Shown here piece after piece: positions 17,016 to 25,127 of a stretch of 40,223 nucleotides of DNA. The stretch covers positions 1-40,223 of the forward strand of contig JAABTM010000010.1 of assembly GCA_011389855.1 (NCBI GenBank), given 5' to 3'. The first letter of the stretch is position 1; each line of letters opens with the position of its first letter. The stretch comes from Desulfobacteraceae bacterium (GTDB lineage Bacteria > Desulfobacterota > Desulfobacteria > Desulfobacterales > JAABSP01). The notes below the pieces were generated by a model that was not told the origin of the DNA, did not search any database, and was given only the letters and a program-made list of their open reading frames with translations. The translations under genes and the position numbers were made by a program.

Positions 17016-20000
17016 ATGAACCGTCCATTTTCATACGTATCCAGGCTCTCGTTGCCGGACCGGCCCAGGCGCCGGTCGGCCGTCGTCCTCTGCCTGCTGG
17101 CGGGCCTGCTGCTCCTGCCGGCCATGGCCCTGGGCGGCATTCCGGAACCCGACACCCTCCTTTACGGCAAGGTCTTCAACACCGCCGGCGGAGTCCGCTT
17201 CCAGATGGACACCGGCGCCATCGAAGTGGTCTTCGCGGACAAGGAGAATCCGGCAAAGCGCCACACGGTGGCCGGGGAATTGGCATCCCTGGGCGGGGGC
17301 GACTATTCCTATATCCTCCGCATCCCCCACCAGGCCCGGATTAGCGCCTCCGAAAGCCCGGCGGCGGGCATCATCGCGCTCACCGACGCCGAGCGGCGCT
17401 TCGATGCGGTGAGCATTACCGTCGACGGCGTGCCGGCGGCCATCCTGCCGCCGGCACGGGACTTCATCATGGCGGATCAGAATAGCAGGAGCCAGTCCTA
17501 CCGGATCGACCTGGAGATCCACCAGGAGATGACCGATACCGACGGCGACGGTCTGCCCGACTGGTGGGAGGACCGGTACGGCCTCAACAAGTTCGTCGCC
17601 GACGCCCACGAAGATCCCGACGGGGACTGGTGGGACAACATGGAGGAGTTCCGGCGGGGCGCCGACCCCACCATGGCCAACTTCATCCCCCGGCTTCTGG
17701 ACGACACGGTCCGGGCGTATCGCCACGGGAAGAGCATTTTCCACCTCGATATCGCCGATGCGGACACCTTCGACTGGGATCTGTCGGTCGTACTGGCCGA
17801 GATGCCGGAGGGGTTTGTCTTCTACCGGGTGGACGACGGCGGCACGGCCCTTCCCCTGGCGCCGGGAGAGGCGGTCTCCTTAGAGGAGATCAACACCGGA
17901 CGGGTCATTCTGGAACACCTTGACGGCGCCGACGTCGCTCCCATGGCGACGGTCCGGATGGATGACGGCGAGCACGAACCGGTGACGGCTCACCTCTATA
18001 TCACCGTCATGTCGCCTACCGCCACCGACGGCGCCGAGGCGGTCTTCTGGGCCGACGCCCACAGCCTGGCGGACCGGCTGTCGCCCGGGGGTGCGGTGCT
18101 TCCGGATCTCTCCGGCAACGGCTATGACGGCACCGGATGGACCGAACCGGAGGGCGAAACGCCCGACGAACTGGAACTGGACGAACTGGAACTGACCGAT
18201 GCCACCCCGACGGGCAAATCGGCCCTGCTGCGGGACGGCGCCGGCTGGCTCGAGCTGCCCTACGGCGAGTCGGTCTTTCCCGGCGGCGACGCCACCTTCT
18301 TTTCCGTCTTCAAAACCACGGGGGCAAACGGCCAGATGCTCGCTTCGGGCCCCCATTTCGAGATCGGCGTGACCGGGGCCGACCATCCGACCCATCCGGG
18401 TCAGGTCCATCTATCGTCTGAAAACGCCGTGGTCTACGGCAACACGAATATCAAAGATGCCTGGACGATCCTGAACGCGACCCGGCAAAACGGACAGTCC
18501 CGGATCTACCTGGACGGCGTCTGGGCGGGCGGCCCCTTTGCCCAACCGGAGGTGACGGCGCTTGGCACCGACCCGGTGATCGGGGCCAAGAACGAGTGGA
18601 TCTGGAACTTCACCGATGATAAGTGGCAGTTCGACGCCTCCCGCGTCTTTACCGGCGCTATCGGAGAGATGCTGGTCTTCGACCGGGAGCTGCCGGAGAC
18701 GAAGAAATGGCGGATCCATGCCTACCTGCTGAGCAAGTGGTTCGGCCACGTGGTGGGCGATTTCTCCGACGCATCCAAGCCGGTGACCTTCGACGGGGGT
18801 CGTTTGGCGGCGGAGATGGCCCTGAATGCCTACCTCTACGACCTGGCCCATTCCGATCTCGACGGGATGCTGGCGGCCCTGACCGCCCATTTTCCGGAAG
18901 GATGGACTTGGTCGGCGCCCTATCCGGATGAATTTGAGGTCCAGGCGGCCTTCGAGGAGCTGTATCCCGAATATTCCGCCGCCGATGAGGCCTACTTGCA
19001 TTATCAGATGGCCCACTGGATGGAAGAGGAGGAGGCCGAGGCCCTGGCCGATCTGATGCTCTACCTGCCGCCGGACTGGACCTGGTCGACGGAGCCCCCG
19101 GCCCCCGATGAGGTCCAGGCCGCCTTCGAACACCTGTTTACAGACGCCATCGTGGTGGAAAACGCCCTGATCGATTACACCGATGCCCTCTACGTCGATC
19201 TGGACGCCAGCCTGGCGGAGCTGGAAAGCTACCTGCCGGAGAACTGGACCTGGACCGACGACTATCCCGACGAGGCGGAGGCCCGGGCCGCGCTGACGGC
19301 CATCGCCGCAAACGAAGCCGGACGGGTGTTGCTGGGCGGGTACGGCGACGATACCCTTTCCGGCGGATCCAAAGACGACATCATCGTGGGCGGCGCGGGG
19401 AGCGACACCCTGACCGGTTATTCCGGAAAGGACCTTTTCGTCGTCTCCCACGGCGACACGGTGATCGATTTCAACCGGGAGGATGGCGACATGCTCCACA
19501 TCGCCCACCTGATCGAGCCCTCCGGCAAGCCTCTAAATGCCCATGTGAAGCTGGAGATCCTGCCCGATCCCGAAGAGGAAGACAACCACACCCGGCTTAA
19601 GATCGACACCGACGGCGTCGATGACGGCGCCGGTTTTAAGGATGCGGTCATCCTGCTCAAGTCGGTCATTCTCCGGGATTCGGATCTGGCCGGGCTGTGG
19701 GCCGACGGCTATCTGGATACCGGCGGCGTGCGGCCGGCGCTTTCGGCCCGGCTGTCGACGACCGCCGGGAGCGTCACGGAGATCGGCGGCCCCGAAACAG
19801 CTCTGCTCATCACCTTTTCCGGCGCCGACCTGCCCGACGGTCTGGCCGTGCCCCTCACCTTTACGGGCGACGCCGTCTTCGGAGAGGATTTCCGGCTCGC
19901 CGCCGAATGCTATAATCCGGACACGGGGGCCTATGAAGCGGTGGCGGTGGAAACCGGACGGGTGCCGATCGCCCTGAAACCGGGGGACCGGACGGTGCGG

Positions 20001-22022
20001 GTGACCCTTATTCCGACGGCCGACGGCGTGGCGGAACCGGCCGAAACCCTCGGCATCGCCCTGATGTCCAACGAGGATGTTTATTCCCTTGGCGATCCCG
20101 CGGCGGCCACCCTCACCCTGGTGGACGGGCCGGACCGGCTCACCATCGCCGCCACCGGCCCCGCGGCCCACGAATCCGGCTCGCCCACCGGCGAGGTGAC
20201 CCTGAGCCGGGAAGGGACACTGGAAAACCCCCTGATGGTGCGGCTGGCCATCCAGGGAACGGCCGTCAACGGCTCGGATGTCGTCTTCCTGCCGTCGGAG
20301 ATCCGGATTCCCGCCGGCGAAGAGAGCGCCGTCCTTTCGGTGGCGGCCCGGACCGATGCGGAGACCGAACCCGAGGAGTACCTGGAGATTTTCGTGATCC
20401 AGGGGGAGGGGTACATTGTCTCCGGCCCGGCCAGCGCCCGGGTGATGATTGTCGACGCCTCGGCGGACCTGCCCGGGGATGCGGACATGGACGGCCTGCC
20501 CGACGCCTGGGAGGCCCGGTACGGCCTCGATCCAACACGGGACGACGCCGACGGTGATCCCGACGGCGACGGCTTCACCAACCTGGAGGAGTATCTGTGC
20601 AACACCGATCCGACCGATGCCGGTTCCCTGCCGGAACCGCCGACGGCCGGCGCCGGACCGGACCGGATTGTCGCGCCCGGCCAGGAGGTTGCCCTCAACG
20701 GGTACAACTCGGTATGCGGCGCCGCCGCCCGGGCCCAATGGCGGCAGACGGCCGGCCCGGCGGTGGATCTGGCCGGGGCCGACGGATTCCAGCCGGAGTT
20801 TACGGCGCCCGCCAATTTTGAAGGCGTCCTTCGGTTCGAACTGACGGTGGAGACCCCCTGCGGCGGGTCGGCTTCGGATTTCTGTCTCGTCAACGTTTCG
20901 GCTTCAGGGGAGCCGCCCGCGGCGTCGGCGGCATCCTCCCCCGAATCGATGTGCGCCCCAGGAGAAGGGGTCGTGCTGAGTGCGGAGGCATCATCGGATC
21001 CCTATGGGGATGCGGCCGACCTCGCCTATGAATGGCGGCAGCTCGCCGGCCCCGAGGTGACGCTGTCGGATGCGGCATCGGCCGCCCCGGAATTCACCGC
21101 GCCGGCGGAAGCGGCGGCCCTTCTCTTCGAGGTGACCGTCACCGATGCCTCGGGCCTGACGGACCGGGCCCGGACCGCCCTCAATGTGATGACGGCGGGC
21201 ACGCCGCCCGAAGCGGCGGCCGCAGTCGATCCGGAGCGGGCCGAAGAGGGGGCCCAGGTGCAGCTCACCGGCGCGGGCGGGGTCCGGCGCCGCTGGCGTC
21301 AGACCGGCGGCCCGCCCGTCACCCTCTCCGATCCCCTGTCCGCCTCGCCGGTCTTCGTGGGACCGGCGGTGGGCCCGGAGGGGGCCGATCTCCAGTTCTC
21401 GCTGGCGGCCTGGGACGGGGCGGGCCGGCTGGATCTGGCCGAAGTGACGGTCCGGATCCTCGACGATGCGGCCTCGGGCCTGGGAGAGGAAATGGTTCCG
21501 GTCACGACCGCCGCCGGCGACATCGTCGGCATCGCGGCGGCCGGACTGGTGCGCCTGGCGGCGGCGGACGGGGACGTCCCCGAAGGGGCCCTCTTCGGCG
21601 CCCTGGAAATGGCGGCCAGGTCCTTTGATGCAAACGGACGGGTGGAGGCGACCGTGAGCGTTCCCGAAACCGTCCCCGATGGCGCCGTCTGGTACGCCCG
21701 GACCAGGACCGGATGGCGTGAGCTGGAAACGGACGACGTCACCTGGATCGACGACGCCACCGCCCGGCTGACCCTGACCGACGGCGTCTCCGGCGATGAC
21801 CCGCAGGTACGGGGGTATGCCATCGCCCTGGCGCCCGCCTCGAGCGGGGGCGACGACGCCGATCCGGATGACGGCTCCGATGGCGGTGGCGGCGGCGGCG
21901 GATGCTTTATCGCCGCCGCCGGCGAGGCGGGGCCGGCGTGGGGATGGTGGTTCTCGGCGGTGCTGCTGATGCTGGCCATCTTCGGCGGGGTCCAGCGGAA
22001 AGGACACGTCACCTTACGGTAG
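17016..22022 (+). CDS. Secreted multidomain Ca-binding/PKD/Calx-beta protein with C-terminal sorting-type anchor
   Basis: The ATG at 17016 has AAAGGA 8-9 nt upstream and gives 1668 aa; an in-frame ATG at 16983 is less likely. The signal core is AVVLCLLAGLLLLPAMALG (end near 40). Modules in order: TSP3-like Asp-rich loop DTDGDGLPDWWEDRYGL (about 173), cadherin-like beta domain, LamG-like domain (about 342-575), three WTW repeats (about 613-760), RTX nonapeptides GGYGDDTLSGG (about 774-806), two Calx-beta domains (about 904-1145), a second TSP3-like loop (about 1154-1199), three PKD/REJ-like domains, and a domain resembling choice-of-anchor U. The end has seven Gly, then CFIAAAG (Cys1630), a membrane helix (about 1641-1659) and a basic tail. 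That is the tripartite plan of CTERM-type sorting signals. It is the last gene of the exported-protein operon and may anchor or present its partners at the cell surface. Confidence 0.87.
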   Translation: MNRPFSYVSRLSLPDRPRRRSAVVLCLLAGLLLLPAMALGGIPEPDTLLYGKVFNTAGGVRFQMDTGAIEVVFADKENPAKRHTVAGELASLGGGDYSYILRIPHQARISASESPAAGIIALTDAERRFDAVSITVDGVPAAILPPARDFIMADQNSRSQSYRIDLEIHQEMTDTDGDGLPDWWEDRYGLNKFVADAHEDPDGDWWDNMEEFRRGADPTMANFIPRLLDDTVRAYRHGKSIFHLDIADADTFDWDLSVVLAEMPEGFVFYRVDDGGTALPLAPGEAVSLEEINTGRVILEHLDGADVAPMATVRMDDGEHEPVTAHLYITVMSPTATDGAEAVFWADAHSLADRLSPGGAVLPDLSGNGYDGTGWTEPEGETPDELELDELELTDATPTGKSALLRDGAGWLELPYGESVFPGGDATFFSVFKTTGANGQMLASGPHFEIGVTGADHPTHPGQVHLSSENAVVYGNTNIKDAWTILNATRQNGQSRIYLDGVWAGGPFAQPEVTALGTDPVIGAKNEWIWNFTDDKWQFDASRVFTGAIGEMLVFDRELPETKKWRIHAYLLSKWFGHVVGDFSDASKPVTFDGGRLAAEMALNAYLYDLAHSDLDGMLAALTAHFPEGWTWSAPYPDEFEVQAAFEELYPEYSAADEAYLHYQMAHWMEEEEAEALADLMLYLPPDWTWSTEPPAPDEVQAAFEHLFTDAIVVENALIDYTDALYVDLDASLAELESYLPENWTWTDDYPDEAEARAALTAIAANEAGRVLLGGYGDDTLSGGSKDDIIVGGAGSDTLTGYSGKDLFVVSHGDTVIDFNREDGDMLHIAHLIEPSGKPLNAHVKLEILPDPEEEDNHTRLKIDTDGVDDGAGFKDAVILLKSVILRDSDLAGLWADGYLDTGGVRPALSARLSTTAGSVTEIGGPETALLITFSGADLPDGLAVPLTFTGDAVFGEDFRLAAECYNPDTGAYEAVAVETGRVPIALKPGDRTVRVTLIPTADGVAEPAETLGIALMSNEDVYSLGDPAAATLTLVDGPDRLTIAATGPAAHESGSPTGEVTLSREGTLENPLMVRLAIQGTAVNGSDVVFLPSEIRIPAGEESAVLSVAARTDAETEPEEYLEIFVIQGEGYIVSGPASARVMIVDASADLPGDADMDGLPDAWEARYGLDPTRDDADGDPDGDGFTNLEEYLCNTDPTDAGSLPEPPTAGAGPDRIVAPGQEVALNGYNSVCGAAARAQWRQTAGPAVDLAGADGFQPEFTAPANFEGVLRFELTVETPCGGSASDFCLVNVSASGEPPAASAASSPESMCAPGEGVVLSAEASSDPYGDAADLAYEWRQLAGPEVTLSDAASAAPEFTAPAEAAALLFEVTVTDASGLTDRARTALNVMTAGTPPEAAAAVDPERAEEGAQVQLTGAGGVRRRWRQTGGPPVTLSDPLSASPVFVGPAVGPEGADLQFSLAAWDGAGRLDLAEVTVRILDDAASGLGEEMVPVTTAAGDIVGIAAAGLVRLAAADGDVPEGALFGALEMAARSFDANGRVEATVSVPETVPDGAVWYARTRTGWRELETDDVTWIDDATARLTLTDGVSGDDPQVRGYAIALAPASSGGDDADPDDGSDGGGGGGGCFIAAAGEAGPAWGWWFSAVLLMLAIFGGVQRKGHVTLR
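18165..18194 (+). repeat. Perfect 15-bp tandem duplication
   Basis: GACGAACTGGAACTG occurs twice head to tail in frame, giving DELEL twice in an acidic linker of the LamG-like domain. This fits replication slippage and is a likely length-variable site. Confidence 0.9.
18855..19295 (+). repeat. Three tandem WTW repeats in the 1668-aa protein
   Basis: Three repeats of about 56-58 residues share the pattern L-x3-L, then (F/L)P-x2-WTW-(S/T), a Pro/Asp/Glu-rich turn, and (Q/R)AA-(F/L/E) helices. The first Trp of each WTW is at 18903, 19077 and 19245 (residues 630, 688 and 744). The spacing is regular and the repeats are helical and acidic. I do not recognise this repeat as a named family. Confidence 0.7.
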
Positions 22023-22051
22023 ACAGATCAGAATTGGATAAGTGATATATT

Positions 22052-22082
22052 GGTATCCCCCGCCGTTTCGGCGGGGGATACC
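22052..22082. terminator. Perfect hairpin between convergent operons
   Basis: A 14-bp perfect stem (22052-22065 with 22069-22082) encloses a 3-nt TTT loop, 29 nt after the stop of the giant-protein operon. The minus-strand redox operon ends at 22110 on the other side. The plus side continues with only TGTTT and the minus side with AATATAT, so the T-tracts are weak. The position still fits a bidirectional terminator. Confidence 0.75.
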
Positions 22083-22109
22083 TGTTTCCGGAGGGGACCG
22101 GGCCGCTTT

Positions 22110-22862
22110 TCAGGACAGCCGCCGCACCCGGTTCGAAAAAAGCTTGGCGCAGGTGGGGCAGTAGTTGTGGTGCTCCTTGACGTCGGGGTGGACGGGGAGG
22201 GTCCGCTGTTCGATGTGGGTCAGGAATTTGGGGGTGGCGTACAGTTTGCCGCACCCTTCGCACCGCTCCAGGGGGTGCTGGCCGATGATCTCGTCCCGGA
22301 TGGAGATGGTCCGGACGTTGTCGTGGTCCAAAACCTTGATGGCGTCGGTGGGGCAGATGTTGGCGCAGGTGCCGCAGCCGATGCAGTGGCCGGGAATGGG
22401 GACGATGTAAGGGCGTCCTTCCCGGTGCTCCAGCTTGAGGGCGCTGGCCCCGACCAGGTCGGCGCAGACCCGGTAGCAGAGGTGGCACCGGATGCAGCCG
22501 TCCGGCGGGGGCTGGGTGTCGAGACCGAACTCGGTGGCCAGTTTGAACAGGGCCTTCGATTGGGGCGCGTAGGTTAGCAGCGCGTTCATGGCCCGGCTCT
22601 GGGCGGCCCGGATCTCGTCGCCCTCGGTGATCACCCGCATCTCCGGTCGGGTCTTGGCGATGCAGGCCCGCTGGATCTTGGCCGGTTTGTCGCCGGTCTG
22701 GATCTCCACGGCGCACAGCCTGCACGCCCCCACCGGTTTTTTCAGGGCGGGATGATAACAGAGGGCGGGGACCCGCTTTCCCATCCGCCGGAGGACAGTC
22801 AGGAGGAATTCCCCCTTTTCGACCGTCTCCTCTTTGCCGTCGATGGTGATGACGATGGACAT
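22110..22862 (-). CDS. 2Fe-2S / double 4Fe-4S ferredoxin subunit with C-terminal cysteine module
   Basis: This 250-aa cytoplasmic electron-transfer protein lacks a signal peptide. The N-terminus is a plant-type 2Fe-2S fold with ALCYHPAL and GACRLCAVEI, then RAC, as in NuoG/HndD-type subunits. Next come two 4Fe-4S motif sets: CIRCHLCYRVC (near 122) and CIGCGTCANICPTDAI (near 164). The C-terminus holds CEGCGKLYATPKFLTHIEQR and, about 15 residues on, CPTC. This last part is clearly related to the end of the flavoprotein encoded at 26197-28392. The gene follows the 70-aa gene by only 4 nt, with GGAG upstream. It probably shuttles electrons in the same complex as the molybdopterin enzyme, although the ABC-3C cassette now separates them. 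Confidence 0.88.
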   Translation of the reverse strand: MSIVITIDGKEETVEKGEFLLTVLRRMGKRVPALCYHPALKKPVGACRLCAVEIQTGDKPAKIQRACIAKTRPEMRVITEGDEIRAAQSRAMNALLTYAPQSKALFKLATEFGLDTQPPPDGCIRCHLCYRVCADLVGASALKLEHREGRPYIVPIPGHCIGCGTCANICPTDAIKVLDHDNVRTISIRDEIIGQHPLERCEGCGKLYATPKFLTHIEQRTLPVHPDVKEHHNYCPTCAKLFSNRVRRLS

Positions 22863-22866
22863 GGGC

Positions 22867-23079
22867 CTACTCCAGTTCCCGAAGGCAGTCCTGGGGGAGA
22901 CGGTGAGTCCCCTTCCCCTCGATGCTTACCTCCACCAGGGCGTCGGGGTCGTTGATGGAGGTGTCCGGATCCACCACGATGCCGTGGCGGCCGATGTATT
23001 CGTTCATGTAGGGATCCCAGCTTTCATCCTCGGACTTCTGAAAAATTTCGACTTTCTGGCCTCGTCGAAAATACGGCAT
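22867..23079 (-). CDS. Small SH3/KOW-like protein of the redox operon
   Basis: This 70-aa cytoplasmic protein has AAAAAGGAG placed correctly before its ATG. It begins MPYFRRGQKVEIF and contains YIGRHGIVVDPD, then V-E-V-S-I-E-G and a final HRLPQDCLREL. That succession of short strands with a G-K/R-x-G-x-V turn is typical of SH3-like or KOW-like barrels. No cluster-binding cysteine pattern is present. It sits 4 nt ahead of the 2Fe-2S subunit gene and is almost certainly co-translated with it. A structural or assembly role in the complex is likely. The exact family is not recognised. Confidence 0.65.
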   Translation of the reverse strand: MPYFRRGQKVEIFQKSEDESWDPYMNEYIGRHGIVVDPDTSINDPDALVEVSIEGKGTHRLPQDCLRELE

Positions 23080-23130
23080 GGCGCATCTCCTTTTTATTTT
23101 AATCTATCGTTTCTGTTTTATTCAGGAGAA

Positions 23131-24882
23131 CTATCCGAACCTTATGCCAAAGAGTCCGCCATCTTCAGTCGCGTCCGTAAGACGGGCTGGAACGAGGCAT
23201 TTTTCAAAGTCGAAATCGCTCGGCAGACTCTCTGGAACAGCATCTTCATTCATAGTAACTATGTATTGAAAATTGTACCTTTGTGCATTGGCCGCCCCGA
23301 TCTTCAGAGCTTTGGCGACTTGACGCTCATCTACCCCGTCGAAAAGGTGGCTGTCGTGTATCAAAAAACCTGGTCCAATTCCCCTTTCCGCGCAAAGCTC
23401 CATTAACATCATATCGAAACAGAAAACCTGCATATTGGAAATGCCTCTGCTTCTTTTCCCATGGATTTTTACTTCAAAATGTGGCCCATTTTTACTTTTA
23501 TCGATCACAAGATTTCCAGCGACTTCATATAGGGAATGGGAAACTCTTTCAAAAGCGAGGATGGCTTTTTTTAATGTTTCTTCTTGTTCGCTGTGGTCTT
23601 GACGTAATCGTCGTAGAAGCTGTTGCCTTTCCAAATCAAGATCTGTTTTTCCTGTTTCGATTCTTTCAGCGGTCGAATAGCGTTTGCGCAGGCTTTCAAC
23701 TTCGGTTTCAAGCCGGGTCAATTCCTGTTGCAGCTCGACAAAATGGTCAAGAGCGCCATGGGAATGAAGAATTTTCATGATTTGCGATCTACGGTCTTCA
23801 TACTTTTTTATATCAGCTTCTCTTTTTGCTATTCTTCTATTGGCGTCATCAATTTCTCCGCTTAAATATGAACGACGATTTTCGATTACGGATTCATGAA
23901 AATTTTTTACCTCTTCGAATCTTTTTAGTGCAATTCCAGGCAGAACTATTCCCGCTTCTTCATATATTTTCCCTAAGTGATCGTGCGAGGGCGGAATCTC
24001 CTGATCAAGAGACTCTACAAGGTCCGCGATCAATTGTCGGTCTATTGTGTTATCATCGTTAAGTTGGTTTATTTTCCTGGTAAGGTCGGATGCTTCTATT
24101 TCCAGATCGGCATATTCTGGAAGTATTCTAAATTCATTAATATTTAATTTGAGCCTTTCGGCACGATCTTCCGTGATTGTCAGTTGCGTTCTCAGGTCTG
24201 AGGTGTTGCTGACGATTTCTCCAAAAGCGCCATCTTTTGCAGCATTTTTTAAGGCCTTTATCGCCTTTTCCCGATCACGGATTTTTTGCCATTTTTGAGG
24301 TATCGTCCAGTCGAGGCCAATCAAAAAGCTAATATGGACTTGTTCGTCGACTGTTGTCTGTTTTGAAAAGTATAGAAAAGGATTCGAAAAGCCCCCTTCG
24401 GACTGTCTTCTCGCAAAGTAGGAAAAAACAGGCCGAAATGTCGGTGCGTAGATTTCATCGGGTTCCGGGAGCCCAAACATAAGCTTTCCCAGATTGTATT
24501 TCCATAATTTGTTGGAAATAATAGTTTTGTCTGTCTTATCATCGGAAGTTGGCTTGGCCGGCCAATGCTCATATTCGCCATTCACGATATTTAAGAGAGT
24601 TTTCTTGTTTGGTGTTCTTTCTACAACAATAGGAGAATCGCCCAAGTCGAAATCAATGCCAAATGAGAAGTCTTGAAGGCACTCCTCTCTAAAAATCGAG
24701 CCTTTTTTTACGTTGCCTCCCATCAAAAAATGAATAATTTCAACAATGCTTGATTTGCCGGCTCGATTTCTTGTTTGTCGTTCGCTTGCACTCGGCGTTT
24801 TTTCCGCAAGAATGATGTTCAACCCATCATGGAATTGGAGCGTTTTAAAAGAGGGTAGTGAACTGTGAATTTTTCGGATCAT
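23131..24882 (-). CDS. ABC-three-component (ABC-3C) system ATPase, DUF2326-like
   Basis: This 583-aa SMC/Rad50-like ABC ATPase has an unusual P-loop NRAGKSSIVEIIHFLMGG (K43). A long coiled-coil runs through about residues 200-440. The distal nucleotide-binding half has NMQVFCFDMMLMEL and the Walker B-like segment GFLIHDSHLFDGVDE (about 505-520). This layout matches the DUF2326-type ATPase of predicted ABC-3C conflict systems. Its start overlaps the middle-component gene by 4 nt (ATGA). The coding sequence is visibly AT-richer than the flanking redox genes, with many AAA/TTT codons, which suggests horizontal acquisition. The likely role is ATP-dependent sensing of invading nucleic acid and control of the effector subunit encoded upstream. 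That role comes from family knowledge, not from this sequence. Confidence 0.85.
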   Translation of the reverse strand: MIRKIHSSLPSFKTLQFHDGLNIILAEKTPSASERQTRNRAGKSSIVEIIHFLMGGNVKKGSIFREECLQDFSFGIDFDLGDSPIVVERTPNKKTLLNIVNGEYEHWPAKPTSDDKTDKTIISNKLWKYNLGKLMFGLPEPDEIYAPTFRPVFSYFARRQSEGGFSNPFLYFSKQTTVDEQVHISFLIGLDWTIPQKWQKIRDREKAIKALKNAAKDGAFGEIVSNTSDLRTQLTITEDRAERLKLNINEFRILPEYADLEIEASDLTRKINQLNDDNTIDRQLIADLVESLDQEIPPSHDHLGKIYEEAGIVLPGIALKRFEEVKNFHESVIENRRSYLSGEIDDANRRIAKREADIKKYEDRRSQIMKILHSHGALDHFVELQQELTRLETEVESLRKRYSTAERIETGKTDLDLERQQLLRRLRQDHSEQEETLKKAILAFERVSHSLYEVAGNLVIDKSKNGPHFEVKIHGKRSRGISNMQVFCFDMMLMELCAERGIGPGFLIHDSHLFDGVDERQVAKALKIGAANAQRYNFQYIVTMNEDAVPESLPSDFDFEKCLVPARLTDATEDGGLFGIRFG

Positions 24883-25127
24883 GGCGCCGTTTTTATCAGC
24901 AATCCTTTTTCCATTCTAATGGCGTTTATGGCATATAAAACATCAAGGGCCAAAAGGAACCAGTCATAGGTTATAATCCTATTATTAGGAGAAGAATCAT
25001 ATCGCCTATTTTTAAATTCGGCCCATATCCTTGATACTGTTTTCGGTTCAGCCAAAAGATTTAGAATTTCGCCTCCGATTCCGAGCAGAGATCTATCGTG
25101 GGGTATGCGTTTAGTTGGAAGAATCAT
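24879..25127 (-). CDS. ABC-3C system middle component (type 6-like)
   Basis: This 82-aa small protein begins MILPTKRIPHDRSLLGIGGE and contains YDWFLLALDVLYAINAI near its end. Both match what I recall of ABC-3C middle component 6 proteins, which have a winged-helix-like character and bridge the effector and the ATPase. It overlaps both neighbours by 4 nt (ATGA at each junction), so the three genes are translationally coupled. The base composition is AT-rich like the rest of the cassette. The type number is less certain than the general assignment. Confidence 0.8.
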   Translation of the reverse strand: MILPTKRIPHDRSLLGIGGEILNLLAEPKTVSRIWAEFKNRRYDSSPNNRIITYDWFLLALDVLYAINAIRMEKGLLIKTAP

